A stretch of DNA of 64,000 nt from Areca catechu (lineage: Eukaryota; Streptophyta; Magnoliopsida; Arecales; Arecaceae), in assembly GCA_021397845.1 (NCBI GenBank), contig CM038050.1:148737980-148801979 (forward strand). The letters run 5' to 3'. The notes beneath the pieces were generated by a model. That model was given only the letters and a program-made list of their open reading frames with translations. It ran no database searches and was not told where the DNA came from. Shown piece after piece: positions 1 through 12,179 of the stretch (its first letter is position 1; every line of letters begins with the position of its first letter). The position numbers were made by a program, and so were the translations under genes.

Positions 1-365
1 CTCCTAGACCTTGGGACTCATCCTAACGAAGAGACCGTCCACCTCTAAGGCATTACGCCCTCCTCAATACTTAGAGGCGCTAGGATGGATCTCAAGGTCA
101 CGAAGGACGGGGGTGGGGGAGAACTCCTAGACCTTGGGACTCATCCTAACGAAGAGACCATCCACCTCTAAGGTATTACGCCCTCCTCAATACTTAGAGG
201 CGCTAGGATGGATCTCAAGGTCACGAAGGACGGGGGTGGGGGAGAACTCATGGATCTTGAGACTCACCCTAACGAAGAGACCGTCCACCTCTAAGGCATT
301 ACGCCCTCCTCAGTACTTAGAGGCGCCAGGATGGTTCTCAAGGCCACGAGGGGAAGGCGCGAAGG
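1..365. repeat. Tandem repeat, 123-bp unit, three copies
   Basis: Three successive copies begin at 1, 124 and 247, each starting with a form of CTCCTAGACCTTGGGACTC. Each contains a CTAAGGCATTACGCCCTCCTC block and a poly-G stretch. Copies 1 and 2 are nearly identical and copy 3 has drifted. The array runs off the left edge, so its full length is unknown. It lies downstream of a minus-strand TATA box, so it may be the transcribed leader or U5 side of a minus-oriented LTR element. Reading frames over it are by-products of the repeat. Confidence 0.9.
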
Positions 366-508
366 TGGGAGGGAGAAAGGAGATATTTGGGGCCTCACAT
401 CCCTCGACGTCCCGAAAGACGAAGGAAAGAGGGCCTCAGCCCAGAACCACACATTGGAAGAACACTCAAAAATTTCATTCAACTGTTTTTTTTTTTTACA
501 AGAGGAGT

Positions 509-530
509 ATGGGTATTTATAGATACCCAT
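509..530 (-). promoter_or_regulatory. TATA box inside a perfect 8-bp inverted repeat
   Basis: On the minus strand CTATAA sits between ATGGGTAT and ATACCCAT (arms 509-516 and 523-530, 6-nt loop). The context is that of an LTR core promoter. No transcription start can be placed from sequence alone. Confidence 0.5.
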
Positions 531-844
531 ATCCCTTTTGAAATTCAAAAATAAAATCCCCTGAAATCCTCCCTTGATTTTTTGAAATCAAATTCAAAAT
601 CAAAATCCCCAAATTTCCCAAATTACATTTATTAAAAAAAATTACCAAATAAATCCCGTTATTTGAATTTTGAAATCCCCTCCGCTCTGAAACTCGTGCT
701 ACTCCAAAAATCATGCAAAACAACTCTTCTTCCATCACTTTGAGAAGCGTGCAGAAGCTTAATTTGGTTGCTCTAAAAAGCGTGCGGTAGCTCCACGGTC
801 GAGCAACAGGGGCACCTGGATCTTCGGCACCCGGCCTAGCGGGC

Positions 845-1190
845 GACGGCGGGGTGGCCTGGTGGCGCGCCGGCGGGCGGACGGCGGCGGCGGGGCGGCA
901 CGACGGCGGTGGCGAATGGCGGCGGCGGCCGTGGATGACCGTTGGTCTTCCATGGTCCGTGGGGTCTTCCCACGGGCGTGAGGCCAGGGATGCCGGCGGC
1001 GGGGCGGCCTGGTGGTGCACCGGCGGGTGGACGGCGACGGCGGGGCGGCACGACGACGGCGGCGAACGGCGGCGGCGGCCGTTGGTCTTCCACGGTCCGC
1101 GGGGTCTTCCCACGGGTGTGAGGCCCCAGGGATGCCGGCGGGGCTGCAGGGCGGCGGATCGACGGAGCACCGATGGGCGGTCGGCAGTGG
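845..1190. repeat. GC-rich tandem repeat, about 150-bp unit, two or more copies
   Basis: The block beginning GGGGTGGCCTGGTGG at 851 recurs at 1001 as GGGGCGGCCTGGTGG. Both copies are followed by CGGCGGG, GGACGGCG, a GGCGGCGGCGGCC run and then TTGGTCTTCCA with GGGGTCTTCCCACGGG. The last part recurs a final time near 1101. CG content is very high compared with the flanks. Confidence 0.85.
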
Positions 1191-1446
1191 CGGGGGTCGG
1201 GCATGGCCGATCGCGGACCGGTGGGGCAAAAAAAATCGGAAAAAAAAGGCCTCTGTGATTTTTCCTGGAGGTTGAAGGAGATAGGAATAGCTTGGAATAA
1301 AGTTGGAATAACATCGGGATAACATGGGAATAAAGGGAATAGGTGGAATAGCGGGAATAACTAAAATATAAAAATTCTAAATGTTTTTTTAAAATTCTAA
1401 AAAAAATAAAAGGTGAAACCCGGATAGGTTTCGGGTCCCCCATCAC

Positions 1447-2375
1447 AATTGCTTTTTGTGACTTCTCGTATCTATATTTGACATTTTGTTAGTCTTTATG
1501 ACTTCCTATTATTCATCATGACATCCAATTATTTTTAAAAACTTTTTATATTTGTATTATGACATCATATTAGTTATTATAATTTCTTATTATTCTTTAT
1601 GATATCCAAATACTTTTTATAGCTTTTTGTATTTGTATTATGATATCTTATTGGCTATTATGACTTCTTGTTATTGCTTATGCATCCTATTGGTTATTAT
1701 GACTTTCTATTATTTCTTATGACATCCAATTGCTTTTAATCAATTTATATGTCTGTATGATGATATCATGTTGGATATTATGGCTTCCTATTATTCTTTA
1801 TAATATTCAATTACTTTTTATGACTTTCTGTTATTTCTTAAGACATCTAATTGCTTTTTGTGATTTCCTATATCTGTATAAGGATGTCTTATTGGTTATT
1901 ATAACTTCTTGATATCCATAATAACATCCAATTGCTGTTATTATAATAACCAACATGATGTCATAATATAGATATAGGATGTCATAAAAAGCAAATGGAT
2001 ATCATAAGGAATAATAGAAAATTATAATAGCCAACATGATATTATAATACAGACAAAAAAATCATAAAAAGTAATTAGATGTCAAAAAGAATAATAGTAA
2101 ATCATAATAATCAATAGGATGTTATAATATAGACATAGAAAGTCATAAAAAGTAATTAAATATCATAAGGAATAGTAGAAAGTCATAATAATCAATAGGA
2201 TGTCATAATACAGACATAGGAAGTCATAAAAGTAATTGAATGTCATAAAGAATAACAAGAAGTCATAATAACTAACATGATATCATAATACAAATGTAAG
2301 AAGTTATAAAAGGTAATTGGATATTATAAAGAATAACAGGAAGTCATAATAATCAATAAGATACCATCAAACATG
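1447..2375. repeat. Large imperfect palindrome made of 81-bp tandem units
   Basis: The left arm (about 1447-1915) reads as repeated TTATGACATCCAATTGCTTTTTATGACTT-type units. The right arm (about 1940-2370) reads as their reverse complement (AAGTCATAAAAAGTAATTGGATGTCATAA type). In the right arm the unit is 81 bp, for example CAATAGGATG at 2112 and 2193. The arms meet at about 1925-1940 with almost no spacer, so a transcript would fold into one long hairpin. The sequence is very AT-rich and no coding capacity is seen. It could be a foldback element, a MITE derivative or an inverted duplication. Confidence 0.85.
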
Positions 2376-3333
2376 GAAAGGGCATTTTTATCAAAAAAAT
2401 TAAAAAAAAAAATATGCTACATTAAATTCCTGTGGCATTGGAAACTGGTGTAGCCCCTTTATTAAGTGAGACATGTGGTCCAATCCGGTGAAGCGGTGTA
2501 GTTTTTCTCCATCATGGATGGTAGATAAAAATTTCTCTTATTCAGATACCAAAACTTTTTCTTTGGAAAAAAAGCTCAAAGTAAGCTAGCTTTGAATATT
2601 CTTATTATCATGAATTTTATATCACTACTATATTTAAAATTACAGAATATGGAGTGATCCCATTAAGAATTTAATTTTTTATTTGTTTTCATGTATATGC
2701 TCCTAAAAATTCAAATTTACATGAATATATTACTAGAAAATTAAATGAATACATGAATATCATGCAAGAGATTAGAATAAAAAATAATTATAAAATATAT
2801 CATGGATCACATACCTTGAAAGCCTAAGAAGTCGTTGGCAATTATTATAGTAGCATCTTAGAAAAAAAGAAATCAAGATTATGGGTAAATCTTCCTCTCC
2901 GTCTCCACCTTATGCTTATCTTATCAATGGGATAGGTGCCCCTAGGAACATAAAAAATCTTATATCCTAGAATTTTCACAAGCAAACATATATAGGAGTG
3001 GAGTGGAGAACTTGTTCAGCTAGCAATGATAATGGGTCTATCCATTACAAATTCAATTAACCAAATCAGGCCTACACCGTAATCCATCACATCACATGAC
3101 TAAAATAATAAGATCTAATATAATGATATGATCACAAATAATTATTGGCTTTTTAATCATTCATTCAGATAATAACTTAGTTCATATTTTGAAATAAATC
3201 AAAGTTAAAATCAATCCATAATCAATAAAATCCCATCTTATAAGAATTTCCAGCATTCTTTCACTTGGACAATATTGATTAAGATCTTTTTCTTTTTATT
3301 CAAGAAAATAAATTTATTACATATATATAGTTT
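2376..3333. other. AT-rich stretch with no recognised feature
   Basis: I see no open frame of interest, no terminal repeats and no primer site here. Position 2395-2415 has a poly-A run. Composition is typical of decayed intergenic DNA. Confidence 0.6.
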
Positions 3334-4392
3334 TGTTGGTGCCAAAATTTGTTAAGTACCGAAGAAAGAGCTGGAGCTGGTGGAAGTGCTGGAGTAGGTG
3401 GTATAAGCCAGACTTCAGGAGATGGTACCTGCAAAAAAGTCTTGTCAAGGATGGCCTCAGTAATGGCACTCCAACATTCAAGTCAGTATTGGTACTAACA
3501 GTGGAAGAGTGTATGCGAGAAGGCTAGTGTACTTTAAGGATTTGGAATCTTTTTATAGTTTATGATACGAGGGGCAATTCAATCCTGGGAAAGATCCTAC
3601 TAGATCTTGTGAGAGACAATAGGCCTTCCACACATCATATGGAGCATTCTGGTCTACTGGTAGCATCCCATCTCTTTAAATGCATTCTTGTCACTAGTTT
3701 AGTATGTGGCATGCCTCATTAAATGTGGGCCAAAATACAAGGAATCCATACATGCCTCCCCTATTCATCCAAATCTGATGATGATTGGGGATTTTAGGAT
3801 ATGATAGAGGGCTGGCCACATGGTAGAAGCTACAGTGATGAATGTCCAAGTGTTATTCCTCCAGGACTTGAGATGGATATGCTGCTAGGATCTTGCAGGT
3901 CGAAGTGTTTACGGGGTGTTTAAGGTCTAAGAACATATGCCAAATGTCTTCAAAGCAGTCGACAGGGCTCACTAATACCTTGAGGCATAGGAGTTGGCCA
4001 CTACCAGTGTCCACTAAGGGAATCATGACTGAATGCCTCTAGAGTAGTCGGCAGGGCTCGCTAATGCATTGGGGCATAGGAATTGGCCTCTATTGGTACC
4101 CTCTTGGGAGATTGTAACTGAATACCTCCAGAGTGGTCGATAGGGCTCACTGATGCCTTAGGATATAGAAGTTAGCCTCTGCTAGTACCTACTTAGGGAA
4201 TCATAATTGAAAACCTCCAAAGCGATTGGCATGACATCATCCGAATGGCTGATCATGACCTATAGTAGTCCCAAGCATTTTAAGGTGACCCGGTTCTGTG
4301 TGGTTTGTAACTCATGCTAGCAATCAGGTTGTTGGCTCATCTTTACTGTCATGGGCCCTGTATCTCTAGCTCGACCACATTTTTACTGATAG
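3334..4392 (-). mobile_element. LTR of an old Tat-type Ty3/gypsy element
   Basis: The start TGTTGGTGCC at 3334 and the layout after it (a CCTGCAAAAAAGT block near 3430, then a TATA-like TTTTTATAG near 3551) parallel the Tat-A LTR at 15381. The proposed right end is marked by TACCCCCTACTTCT just beyond 4392, the complement of a polypurine tract, as in Tat-A. The element is therefore minus-oriented and this would be its 3' LTR. Both ends are inferred by analogy. No partner LTR was found in the window. Confidence 0.55.
3955..4225. repeat. Tandem repeat, 89-bp unit, three copies, inside the LTR
   Basis: The block GGTCGACAGGGCTCACTAAT and its variants start near 3961, 4050 and 4139. Each is followed by a form of CCTTGAGGCATAGGAGTTGGCC and of GGGAATCATGACTGAA. 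The array lies in the U3 side of the LTR when read in element orientation. Confidence 0.8.
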
Positions 4393-4922
4393 ATACCCCC
4401 TACTTCTAATCCTGATTTGATCGGATCATGAAAGTACTTAGAAAAAAAGGAGGGCTAAGGGCATAGGACATATTTTTCTAATATGGAGGCTTACAATCTT
4501 CGAGATGGATTCAGATAGACAGGGCAATGATGCATCTTGCCTTATATTTTCTGATGATGCTTTGAGGGACATGCCATATTTATTCTAGGCGATGAAATGT
4601 CCGTAACTCGCTAGTTTTGAGGCTCCACGTGGTGCTCACCAACCGTGCCTTTTCATTTGAAAGGATGAAGTTGATCATTTTTTTGCCTTTTCTCTTATCT
4701 TTGAATGGAGTAGTTCTATTCCTCCCTTAGGGCATTCCTTATCATCTTTCTCCTTCTGGTTATCTTTCTTCCCCTTCTCTTTGAGTGCTTCATCCTTTCC
4801 AGGGGACTCTCCAAAGAGTTCGTCATCCTCGGCCTTTTATCCTTTCTCATCCCTTGGTCAGCCCTTCTTCTCTTCCCATATTTTCTTCCTTTTTGCTTCT
4901 CCTTTTCCTGGGCACTTGGTCC

Positions 4923-6910
4923 ATGGTAGGTCACAGAAAAAAAAAATCATCTAGGAAGGGTACTAGAGAGGGGGGGTCAAAAGATCCCATTGTCCTACAT
5001 CCAAAATGTGCTACACTAGCATTTAATGGCCCAAAAGCATATCGATTCCTGGTGGACCAAGAGAATTTCTCGCTTGTTTGCATTGAGTACTCATCCCCAT
5101 GGATTATGAAATAGAGTTCCCTGACCTAATGCACGGCTAGATAGTCCCCCTCATGGTAGACTGAGTGTCTATGATAGGTATTTGAGGGCGGACTCAAATT
5201 TTTCCTTCATCCCTGTGTCCTTGAGCTCCTTAGGGCATACGACATACCTTTATGTGTCTTGACCCCGAACTCCATTTGTCATATAATTGGATTTCTAGGA
5301 TTATATTTTCTAGCTAAGGTTCAGCCATCTTTGCCTTTGTTATATTCTTTTTTCACCACCTAGAGGCACCCATATGCCAAAGTATGGTGGTACTTCATGA
5401 TCCAAAAGGGGGTCAAACCCCTAATCTCAAGCACTCCTGCCATCAAAGAATAGAAGGAGTATTTTTACTCTAATTTATCTCTTATGGTAGGCAATTGCGG
5501 TCTGCTGACTTGGGGTCAGCTAGCCACTTCCTTGCTAAGTGCTCCAAAATTAAGTGCTAAGGAGGAAGTCTATTTTGAAATCCTTAATATATATGCAATC
5601 CCTAATTTGGAGTGGCTCTTGTCCGAAGAGTCCCTTCGAAAAGTAGGACTTAGCCAGCTCTCCAAGGGTGAGTTTAGAAATTTTATTTTTTATTCATTTT
5701 GACCTGCTATTTTTTTCATTTTTGATCAATTGATCAATCTACAAGTATGAGGCCCAAAGACTTTGAGGCTATGAGGCAAAGGTTGGCCAAGAAGAGAAAG
5801 AGCCGAAGCTCCTCTAGAGGCTCTAAGAAGGTCAAGCTTTTCGAGCTTGAGACCAAGCTGATGAAAGTTTCGTCCAAATCTGACCATCCCAAGATAGTCG
5901 AGACCTCTTCGATGATCATCATTGATCTCTTAGAGGTGTCGATCAACCACTCATCGCTAGCTACTCCTCCACCTACTTCTTCTCCCTTAGTTACAAGAAG
6001 CTCAAGGACTTCCACCGATCGCGAGGTCAAGGGGGCCCCGGAGCATGCGGTTCACCAAGCATGGGAAATCTGCCAGAAGGTTTTTAACAAGAGTCTTTTC
6101 ATAGAGAAGCTGAATGAGCTTAAGGTCATGAGCTACAATGACTTGGAGAAGAAGGCTATATTATCGGTGTAGGAGGTATTTTACACTCAGCCCTCATCTT
6201 TTGCTCTTGATCAATTTGCTTCTAAGTTGATTCTTTTTGTAGTTGGTGCATTGTACCACTAATCTATTAAACCAGGAATTTGACAGTGAGAGCATCATCA
6301 AGAAACAGAGAGGTGATGTCATGGAGGCTCACCAAAATGCTGAGGCAATGGAGGAAGCATCCAAGCACTCAGAGGAGGCACTTTCCAAGATAAAGGCTGA
6401 ATTGGCCAAGATTAAAGCTGACTAGGCCTGGAAAAGAGAGAGGGTGGAGCTGGACTTGGCGAACACCAAGATAGAGGTAGCAGAGGTGGTGGAGAAGTTT
6501 AGGTCTTTCGAGAGCTTTTTGGCGAAGAAAGCCCAAGCAATGGTTGACTTCCAAAAGTCGAAGGAATTCTTCACTCTTTGTCGAGACTTCAGTTAGGAGT
6601 CTTATAAAGAGGGCTTCAACCAGGGAGAACAAGAGCTCCAAGAGGCTATTGCAGATTATTTTCTAGGAATAGAGCTTAACTTCCTAGATGCAAGGGAAGA
6701 GCCTAAAGGCAGTCCCACCATCACTTCTACTGAAGCTCCATCTATTGAAACTATCTTTGTTGGTCCCCCCACCATCTCTAAACTTACTCCAGCCGACCCA
6801 GCCACTACTAAACCCACTCTGGTTGGTCCTATTTCTATTGTTGAACCCTCATCTACTGTTCCTCCGGGAGAGGCGAGCCCTCTTTTGCTATTGTCAATCA
6901 TAATAAAGAG
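4923..6910 (+). pseudogene. Antisense extra gene of the old Tat element (transposase_28-like), broken
   Basis: The gene runs opposite to the element and resembles the antisense gene of Tat-A. Exon 1 (ATG 4923 to about 5666) carries, with frameshifts and stops, a region like the putative gypsy-type transposon domain PF04195 near 5190-5480 (FFLHP, LTPNSI). A likely intron follows (GTGAGTTT donor near 5667, ACAAG acceptor near 5745). Exon 2 (5746-6174) is basic and then acidic/serine-rich. A second likely intron runs from GTATTTTACACTC to TTTTTGTAG (about 6175-6241). Exon 3 encodes a coiled coil (KHSEEALSKIKAELAKIKAD) and then a tail SYKEGFNQGEQELQEAIADY similar to the Tat-A tail. Stops at 6423-6425 and near 6595 break it. 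The function of this family is not known. Confidence 0.6.
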
Positions 6911-8524
6911 GTCAGGATCTAGAACTTTGTATTTTATTTTTCTTTCTTTAAGCTCATGGCTTTCTAAACTTTGTAATTTTCTTTCTGACATTGTAAAAGG
7001 ACATTCTTGAATACAATAGAATGGAATTTTTCCTTCTACTTCTTGCCATGCATATTTATTAGCTGCAGCTTCTTCCAAGGTGTCATTTTGCCATCAAAGA
7101 CACTGATGCCCTCCAAACACCTTCGCAAGGCTGCCAACATAATGCATCTATTTTAGAGCAAGAGGCTAAGGCCAAGGTTGCAAATAAGAAGGCCATTGGT
7201 TAGAAAAAAATGTTGCTGAAGAGCAGAAGTTCTAAAGAGGGTATTTGAAGAAATTGATCACTTCCACTCAAAATGCATCGGATACATTCTTGAAAGAACT
7301 GTGCTCAAAGAGAAAGCTATCGGAGAAAATTTCTTAGGTAACCTGGGATGCTGCTGCCAAGGTGGCCCAAATACAAGATCATCTTTCATCTACTTATGGA
7401 GAACTTTTAAGTTTAAAATCGCTAGTCGCATCTAGGAGTGCTTGTTGGGAGATCGCTACCCGATTGGTTGAGCTTCAAGACAAACTTCACTAGGCTAGGG
7501 AGAAGATTTCTAATCTTAAGTGGTCTTGAAAGGGCAAAGGATTAGTGATCGATCCAAAGATTGGAGAGCCACATTTGGCCATTATCCTTATATCAGTTAG
7601 GCCACCTCCGATAAAGTCACATCCATCACCTGGCAATCAACCATCTGTCGATGTTCCCGAAGATGAGTTGAGGAAACCTATCACAGTACCATATCAATCC
7701 GATCAACCACCTCAAGAGGGAGAACACCACATGCCTGACAGTAGCACCATGGAAGGTTTCAGGGCTGGATCAGGGTGACGATTGGTAGTTTCTCACCTGT
7801 TTGACCGATGGTCCCAATCATAGCCACCATCGGTCAAGTCATCATTCCCGGTCATAGAGCCATCACTAGTCGAACCATCATTCCCGATCAAGGGAGCACC
7901 ATCGTGCAACTAGAGTTCAGGAACACAAGGTAGTGGGACCACGAAAAGATTTATGTTTAATCAGGGCCATGTGGTAAGGTACAACAACTGCAAGTCCCTA
8001 ACAGATGTCCTCTATCTGAACATCGATCTTCATCACCTGCCTCCTTTGGGCATGGATGTAGGTAATTCATCATGGAGCTTAAGGCAAATCTAAGTCCATC
8101 CTGAAAGGTTCAATGTCCTCATCAAGGAGCACCATTTCAGTGGAGGAATGGTCTTGGTGGCTCAGAAATCGTGAAAGCTTCACTGCCCATTGCAGAGGGG
8201 CCCATAAAACTAAAGGATGATTAGGGCCAATCATTTGAGGTGGGATTTTGGAGTGATGATGACCAGCCACTGTCTGAACTAGGCACCATAGTTTCCAAGG
8301 ATATCAAGGCCTAGTTATATTTTGCTTTGCTTTTGATCTTTATAATTGCTCTTTTATAGCCTTTGGGCACTTCATTTGAAAAGTAATAAAATTTTATATA
8401 TTGCTTTTGCTTAAGTTTGGATGATTTAACAAATCATCTTTCTTTTCAAATCAATCATAAGTTCTTCATGAACAATCAAGGTTGTGATTATTGATGACTT
8501 CTTAGGTTTTGATTAGCCATCGGT
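6911..8524 (+). other. Decayed coiled-coil coding remnant and non-coding 3' region
   Basis: Between 7100 and 7540 a plus-strand reading with several stops keeps heptad-like Glu/Lys/Leu-rich wording, suggesting a second or duplicated coiled-coil segment of the antisense gene. From 7545 to 7780 a 77-residue frame is proline-rich (GNQPSVDVPEDELRKP) without recognisable domain. From 7780 to 8524 I see no domain. Near 7780-7900 a short phrase around CATCATTCCCGGTCA recurs two or three times. Confidence 0.35.
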
Positions 8525-10995
8525 CACTCATTTGACATCACGGACATCCGGATGCTCCTGGGCTCTAGCGGTCATGGGTTGGTCATTTAAAGCTAGCAAG
8601 CATCGATTGTCTCAGGTCCCTAATCAAGCACTACTTGATCACTTGAAGCCAATGGATATTGATCACCTAAGGACTTTGACCAAATACTACTCGGTCACTT
8701 GGAGCTAGTGGGTGATGATAACTCGAGAACTTTGACCAAGCACTACTCGATCACTCGAAGCCAGTGGGCATTGATTGCTTGAGGACTCTAATTAAGTGCT
8801 ACTTAGTCACTTGGAGCCAATGAGCATTAATCGCTTAAGGGCTCTAACCAAATGCTACTCGATCACTTGGAACTAATGGGCATTGATCGCTTGAGGGTTC
8901 TGATCGAGTGCTACTCGATCACTTGGAGCCAATAGATGCTGGTCACCTGAGGGCTTTGATTGAGCACTACTCAGTTAGTTGGAGCCAATGGGCATTAATC
9001 GCCTGAGGGCTCTGATCAAGGCTACTTGATCACTTAAAGCCAGTGGGTAGAGCACTACTCGATCATTTAGAGCCAGTGGATGCTGTTCATTTGAGGACTC
9101 TAATCGAGTGCTACTTGGTCACTTGAAGCCAGTGGGCATTGATCGCTTGAGGGTTCTGACCATGCACTACTCAGTCAGAGGACTCTAATCGAGCGCTACT
9201 TGGTCACTTGAAGCCAGTGGGCAATGATCGCTTGAGGGTTCTGACCATGCACTACTCAGTCACTTGGAGCCAATAGGCATTGATTACCTTAGAGCTCTGA
9301 CCAAGTACTATTTAGTCAGTTGGAGCTAATGGGCATTGATCGCTTAAGGGCTCTAATCAAGTGCTACTCGATCACTTGGAGCTAATAGACATTGATCGCT
9401 CGAGGGCTCTGACTAAGTACTACTCAATTACTTGGAGCTAGTAGGCACTGATCGCTTGAGAGCTCTGACCAAGTACTATTCGATCACTTGGAGTCAAGGG
9501 ATGCTGATTGCTTAAGAGCTCTGATCAAGCCCTTCATGGTTACTTGGAGCCAAGGGTGTTGATCGCTTGAGAGATTAAATTGAGCACTACTCAATTACTT
9601 GGAGTCAAGGGGCATTGATCGTATAAGAGCTCTAACTGAGTGCTACTCCGTCACTTAGAGCTAAGGGATGTTGATCGCTTGAGGGCTCTCACCAAGCGCT
9701 ACTCGATAACTTGGAGCTATTGGACATTAATTACCTAAGTTCTCTAACTAAGCGCTACTTGATCTTTAAAGCCAATGGGCATTGATTGCCTGAGGGCTCG
9801 ATCGAGTGCTACTCAATCACTTGGTGCCAATGGGCATGATCGCTTGAGGGCTCTAATCAAGCACTACTCGATCACTTGAAGCCAATGAGTGCTGATTGCT
9901 TATGGATTCTAATCAAGCACTACTTGATCACTTGGAGCCAATGGGTACTAATCACTTGAGGGCTCTGGTTGAGTGCTACTTGATCACTTGGAACCAATGA
10001 GAGTTGATTGCCTGAAGGCTTAATAAGCCTTGATCGCTTGAGGGCTCAATGGATATTGATCTTCTGAGGGTTCTGATCGAGTGCTACATGATCACTTAGA
10101 GATAATGGATATTGATCGTTTGAGGGATCTGACAAAGCATTACTCGATCACTCGGAGCCAGTGGATATTGATTGCCTGAGGGCTCTGACCAAGTGCTACT
10201 CAATCACTTGGAGCCAATGGGCATTAATCGCTTGAGGACTCTTACCGAGCACTACTTGGTCATTTAGAGTAAATGCGCATTGATTGCTTGAGGGCTTTGG
10301 TCGAGTGCTACTCGGTCACTTAAAGCCAATGAGCATTGATCACATAAGGACTCTAGATGAGTGCTACTTGGTCACTTGGAGCCAATAGACATTGATTACC
10401 TGAGGGCTCTGACTAAGCGCTACTCGATCACTTGGTGCCAGTAGGCATTGATCACCTAGGGACTTTGACCGAGTGCTACTCAGTCACTTAGAGCTAGTGG
10501 ATGCTAATTGCCTAAGTGCTCTGACTGAGCACTGCTCGGATACTTGGAGTCAGTGGGTGCTAATTACTTGAGGGCTTTGACCGAGCATTACTCTATCACT
10601 TAGAGCTAATGGATGTTGTTCTCTTAAGGGCTCAATGGGTGTTGATCATCTTAGGGCTCTGACCGAGCGCTACTCGATCACTTAAAGATAATGGGTATTG
10701 ATTGCTTGAGGGCTCTGACCAAGCACTACTTGGTCACTTAGAGCCAATAGGCGTTGATCACCTAAGGGCTCTGACCAAGTGCAACTTGATTACTTAGAGC
10801 CTATAAATATTGATCATCTAAGGATTCTGATCGAGCACTACTCGATCACTTGGAGCCATGGGCATTGATCGCCTAAGGGCTTTGACCAAGCACTACTCGG
10901 TCACTTAGAGCCAATGAGCATTGATCGCTTGAGGGCATTGACCGAGTGCTACTCGTTCACTTGGAGACAATGGGCATTGATTGCCTGGATGATGC
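8525..10995. repeat. Long tandem array, 56-bp unit, roughly 44 copies
   Basis: The unit is GATCACTTGGAGCCAATGGG, then CATTGATCGCTTGAGGG, then CTCTGACCGAGTGCTACTC. It repeats head to tail with about 10-20 percent drift between copies and a few truncated units (near 9040, 9175, 10020 and 10620). Each unit holds a small dyad, CGAGT-gct-ACTCG, and an outer GGCTC/GAGCC pair. Stops occur in every frame, so it is not coding. It lies 3' of the antisense gene, where Tat-A carries its own 46-bp array. Confidence 0.95.
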
Positions 10996-12179
10996 CTTGA
11001 TTTCTCTAACCTCTGGGAATCACCCTTCATTGAGAATAACCACTTAGCATGATAATTGATTTTAGAGGAGGTTTGGCTGGTAATGCTTTAATGAGCATGG
11101 GTTTTCCAGATGCAATTCATGAAGAGATGAGGATGGGACAACCACTACTTATCATTCTTTCCTAGTGATACCCATTTTCTGAGAGAGCAACATTTGCTAG
11201 GTTTTGGTTGGGCATGTGAACGGTGGGCTTCCTATCAGGCTTACAATAAAAGGGTAGCCGGGGGATGTTTGACCTCCACAACTCTTTCCTTCCACCATGT
11301 TGCTGAAAACCTCCAAGAGGTCATTATAGTAGACCTTTGGTGGAGGTGCCGGAATTGCAGGACTGTGCTTTTTAAAGGAAGGGTTCTTCTTGAGAGAAGG
11401 ATTTCATGAGCATCACTATCATTGCTGGACCACCACCATTGCAATCAGTTGGTGGACTTAATGGTCGGATATCAATCTATATCACATAGCTATAGCCAAC
11501 TGGCGAACTTAATACGAGTCGAAGGGCTTAGGCTCCATGTCGCTTTATCTAAGCCTTCATCAGGGGGCCACTCTGCTTCATTAAAGAGGTAGATTGGGAG
11601 CTCTCACCAGAGGTTGTAGATGGCAACAATAGCTTGAGAATGAATTGGGGATAGTTTCCCAATTTCCTAGTTGGTTTTCATCCTGCCGTGAGCTTTCTTC
11701 TTCCGGTAGTGAACTGCTTCGTGGAATACTACCTCTGACCTTGCTTCGGCCTTGTCCTCTTTATTGGGGTTGCTAGGTATGCTCTTCTTCATACTAGCTT
11801 TTTCTTGGAGAAGGGTGCTGTGCCCGTGCCCTTGGTTATTTCCTATCTTTCTAGTTATCCTGTTAAGGGCCATGGTGTACTTGACCGCTCAAAAGGAAAT
11901 TCTAGCTTTATGAAAGAGCTCGGGATTCTAGGAGACATCCAGTTCTTTGGCAGGTGTTGTTGTTTTTTCTATACTTTAGAAGCCTAGGGGGTAGCATTAT
12001 CAGCCAAGAGGCTCTGACCCATGTAATTTGGCCACAAGGCTCTATATATGTAGTCCAATTTTATCAATGAAAATTTTTTGACATTTTTGTACTTTTTATT
12101 ATATCTATCAACTATTTCTTGAATTGCTTGTTCACTTCATGTTACGTGATCACATCTCAAGTTATATCTAGGAAAATGG
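10996..12179. other. Spacer between two tandem arrays
   Basis: No retroelement domain was recognised. Several frames of 60-70 codons overlap on both strands (11194-11444, 11667-11987) but none shows a known motif or a biased codon pattern. A polyadenylation-like AATGAAAA is at 12065-12075. Confidence 0.4.

Larger units (their letters stand above)
366..1446 (-). mobile_element. LTR-like retroelement fragment, minus orientation
   Basis: This stretch has the composition of a plant LTR read on the minus strand. There is a GC-rich U3-like block (780-1260), an AT-rich core promoter with a TATA box (517-522), and a poly-T tract (486-497). No partner LTR, primer site or coding domain was seen, so the family is not assigned. 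Long reading frames over 517-1446 encode only proline/arginine-rich low-complexity protein from the GC-rich repeats and I do not call them genes. Confidence 0.4.

Noticed and set aside
517..1446. 309-residue minus-strand frame rich in Pro, Arg and Ala
   Set aside because: It follows the GC-rich 150-bp repeats, overlaps long frames in other phases and strands, and shows no domain. It is a composition effect.
3333..3527. 64-codon plus-strand frame MLVPKFVKYRRKSW
   Set aside because: It lies in the LTR of the old Tat element at the region homologous to the Tat-A LTR start. It is not a gene.
8525..10995. CRISPR-like array of regular repeats
   Set aside because: Units are contiguous and diverged with no unique spacers, the DNA is plant-like and there are no cas genes. 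It is a tandem repeat.
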